From: CAZRGV01 sp964599655
GTDB lineage: Bacteria > Planctomycetota > Planctomycetia > Isosphaerales > Isosphaeraceae
Reading direction: 5' to 3'
Assembly (NCBI GenBank): GCA_964599655.1
Contig: CAZRGV010000127.1
Location: 1-17,694, forward strand
Length of the DNA: 17,694 nucleotides
The notes under the pieces were generated by a model. It saw nothing but the letters and a program-made list of their open reading frames with translations. It did not search any database and had not been told where the DNA came from. Made by a program: the position numbers and the translations under genes. This document shows positions 16,292-17,694 of the stretch, piece by piece. Within the stretch, counting starts at the first letter, position 1, and the number at the start of each line of letters is the position of its first letter.

Positions 16292-17182
16292 CTAAGACCG
16301 AACGACCCCGAGACGGGCGCGCGCCTCGCGATAGGCGGAAAAATTCTCGGCGGCGTACTGATGGTAGTCGAATTCGATGTCCGAGGCGACGGTCTGAATC
16401 ACCGCCCAGAGGGCCTCTCGAAGCGACGACATCGTCTTCATGATTCGCAACTCCACCAACTCGACCCGATCGACGCGACCTCGGTAGGCTTCCAGAAACG
16501 CCTCTTCGGCCTCGGCCGCGAGGGTCGCGTTGGCCGAGGCGTTCGCCAGGTCGAACAGCGGGTGGCCCACTCCGGCGTATTCCCAGTCGACCACCCAGAG
16601 CCGGCCCGACTCTTCCTCATCGATCAGGTTGGCCGCCAGCAGGTCGTTGTGACAGAGGGTTGGGGTGAACGGCGAGATCCGTCGAACCAGCGCCCTCGCA
16701 TCTTCGAGCAAGGTCTCGATGTCCTCGGGGAGCCTGGCACCGAGTTCCCTGGCCGTCTGGGCGTACATCTGGACGGTCTGCAACGGCGAGAAGTACAGCA
16801 TCATCCCGGACAGGGCGTCCCAGGAGTCGTGCAGGCGCCGCAAGACTTTCGCGAGCCTGGGCAAGACCTCCGGCCTTCGGACGTCCGCCGGGGTCAGGGT
16901 TCGACCCCGCTGATGCGCACTGATCAGGACGCCATCCTCATGATGCACCACTTCCGGCGCGATGCCGCACGCCCAAGCCGCGCGCTGACAGACGACCTCG
17001 TTGCGACGATCGATTCCCAGAAGCGGGCGCTCCTCGCAAAGCCTCGCCACGAAGCGCCGACCCGCGGTGTGCACCAGATAGTTGCGGTTGGTGATGCCAC
17101 CTGGAAGCGGCTCGACCTCGATGGGAGCCTTCCAGTAATCCAGCCCTCGAAGCCTGGTTTCGTTTATGCGATCTGGATTCAT
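16292..17182 (-). CDS. Choline/ethanolamine kinase, LicA type
   Basis: Soluble kinase of the aminoglycoside phosphotransferase/choline kinase fold that uses ATP to phosphorylate choline or ethanolamine. The 296 residues show the nucleotide-binding PLPGGITNRNYLV (25-37), the catalytic CHNDLLAANLI (177-187, base Asp180) and the metal-binding VVDWEYAG (197-204, Asp199) followed by HPLFDLAN. This combination is typical of LicA and eukaryotic choline kinases rather than antibiotic kinases. The ATG start (MNPDRINETR) has only a weak GAG upstream. Next to a phosphoethanolamine methyltransferase, ethanolamine is an attractive substrate, which would feed PMT; choline is equally compatible with the motifs. 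Confidence 0.85.
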   Translation of the reverse strand: MNPDRINETRLRGLDYWKAPIEVEPLPGGITNRNYLVHTAGRRFVARLCEERPLLGIDRRNEVVCQRAAWACGIAPEVVHHEDGVLISAHQRGRTLTPADVRRPEVLPRLAKVLRRLHDSWDALSGMMLYFSPLQTVQMYAQTARELGARLPEDIETLLEDARALVRRISPFTPTLCHNDLLAANLIDEEESGRLWVVDWEYAGVGHPLFDLANASANATLAAEAEEAFLEAYRGRVDRVELVELRIMKTMSSLREALWAVIQTVASDIEFDYHQYAAENFSAYREARARLGVVRS

Positions 17183-17350
17183 CGATCACTCAACCCGACG
17201 GGAACGAACCGATCCAAACTCGGCGCAACTGTAGCGTTTTCCTGCCCGGGATGATACTAGACAGGACCCCGACTGTCCCGGAACGGGTCTCACCCAAGGA
17301 TCGCGCGCTCGGGCCGTCGTCACAAAAACGTCACGTTCGACGCTCGGCGG
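17183..17350. other. Intergenic region upstream of the kinase gene
   Basis: This stretch should hold the kinase promoter, but I see only poor matches, such as TAGTAT on the minus strand near 17254-17259. It contains no convincing coding frame and leads into the repeat array. Confidence 0.4.
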
Positions 17351-17450
17351 GTGGCACTGGTGGCTTGTCCACCAGGGCTCCGGGCCCGTTGCAGACACTG
17401 GCGGGCGGGTGGCACTGGTGGCTTGTCCACCAGGGCTCCGGGCCCGTCGC
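17351..17450. repeat. Short tandem units (58 bp) of palindromic repeat
   Basis: GTGGCACTGG recurs at 17351 and 17409, a 58-bp period, each followed by CTGGTGG-CTTGT-CCACCAG (a 7-bp palindrome) and the tail GGGCTCCGGGCCCGT. The second copy is truncated by the 84-bp array. The tail and the CCACCAGGG segment are shared with the 84-bp units in direct orientation, so these look like shorter relatives of the same element. Confidence 0.85.
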
Positions 17451-17477
17451 AAGACACTGGTGGACAAGCCACCAGTG
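17413..17477. repeat. Long perfect inverted repeat at the junction of repeat types
   Basis: The 21 bases at 17413-17433 are the exact reverse complement of 17457-17477, separated by 23 bases. Each arm is itself a smaller palindrome, so the region can form either one long hairpin or two short ones. Confidence 0.85.
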
Positions 17478-17694
17478 GCACCCGATCGGAAGGCGGCCCT
17501 GGTGACTGGTCCACCAGGGCTCCGGGCTCGTCGCAAGACACTGGTGGACAAGCCACCAGTGGCACCCGATCGGAAGGCGGCCCTGGTGACTGGTCCACTA
17601 GGGCTCCGGGCCCGTCGCAAGACACTGGTGGACAAGCCGCCAGTGGCACCCGATCGGAAGGCGGCCCTGGTGACTGGTCCACCAGGGCTCCGGG
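17451..17694. repeat. 84-bp tandem repeat, 2.9 copies, cut by window end
   Basis: Units start at 17451, 17535 and 17619 with an exact 84-bp period; the third stops after 76 bases at the window edge. Only three single-base differences are seen between copies (17528, 17599 and 17639). Each unit holds two palindromes: CACTGGTGG/CCACCAGTG with a 5-base loop and GCCCTGGTG/CACCAGGGC with a 7-base loop. Because 84 is a multiple of three, reading frames stay open through the array on both strands, but the encoded Pro/Ser/Arg repeats have no gene-like start or partner and I reject them. Confidence 0.92.

Noticed and set aside
16292..17182. Aminoglycoside resistance phosphotransferase
   Set aside because: The fold is shared, but CHNDLLAANLI and VVDWEYAG fit choline/ethanolamine kinases better, and the neighbours are phosphatidylcholine genes.
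16145..17254. 369-residue plus-strand frame opposite the kinase
   Set aside because: It is antisense to a gene with clear kinase motifs, and its own sequence has no domain.
17186..17635. 149- and 120-residue repetitive frames through the terminal repeats
   Set aside because: They stay open only because 84 is divisible by three; there is no start signal or conserved domain, and the DNA is a palindromic tandem repeat.
17351..17694. CRISPR array
   Set aside because: The units are nearly identical over their full length, with no variable spacers, and no cas genes are present.

Overview
The window is about 17.7 kb of GC-rich bacterial DNA with 15 protein-coding genes that I accept. No rRNA, tRNA or CRISPR array was recognised. 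Codon use, many GTG/TTG starts, weak or absent Shine-Dalgarno sites on some genes, mostly single-gene transcription units, an isolated trpF, a prokaryotic RING-finger membrane protein and intergenic palindromic repeats all suggest a planctomycete, perhaps near the Isosphaeraceae. That placement is inference from style and gene content, not from a marker gene.

Layout. Positions 1-3784 hold the 3' part of a coiled-coil/zinc-ribbon protein, a convergent Ca2+/H+ antiporter (cax), thioredoxin (trxA), phosphoribosylanthranilate isomerase (trpF) and a dual-specificity-type phosphatase. Positions 3785-5735 hold a 104-residue unknown protein behind a near-consensus promoter whose spacer is a perfect 16-bp palindrome, then S-adenosylhomocysteine hydrolase (ahcY), interrupted by a 21-N assembly gap. 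Positions 5736-9943 hold a DUF1015 protein, a general-stress-17M-like Gly/Ala-rich protein, an EamA-type exporter and a membrane-anchored Prok-RING protein. Positions 10036-14042 hold a SpoIIE/RsbU-type PP2C phosphatase, an M24 Xaa-Pro peptidase and a tightly linked Atg22/UMF1-like MFS transporter.

The most interesting region is 14077-17182, all on the minus strand: a choline/ethanolamine kinase of the LicA type, a phosphoethanolamine N-methyltransferase of the plant/Plasmodium PMT type, and a phosphatidylcholine synthase carrying the Pcs version of the CDP-alcohol transferase motif. Together they suggest a locus that makes phosphatidylcholine from ethanolamine by methylating soluble phosphoethanolamine, rather than by methylating PE in the membrane. 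As read, the pathway lacks a phosphocholine phosphatase: PMT makes phosphocholine, but Pcs enzymes use free choline. S-adenosylhomocysteine hydrolase, about 9 kb away, would clear the SAH from the three methylations, but its proximity may be chance. A good minus-strand promoter downstream of the kinase would give pmt-pcs their own transcript with a leader of about 326 nt.

The window ends (17351-17694) in a palindrome-rich tandem repeat, two 58-bp units followed by nearly three 84-bp units, with no plausible gene. It runs off the window edge.
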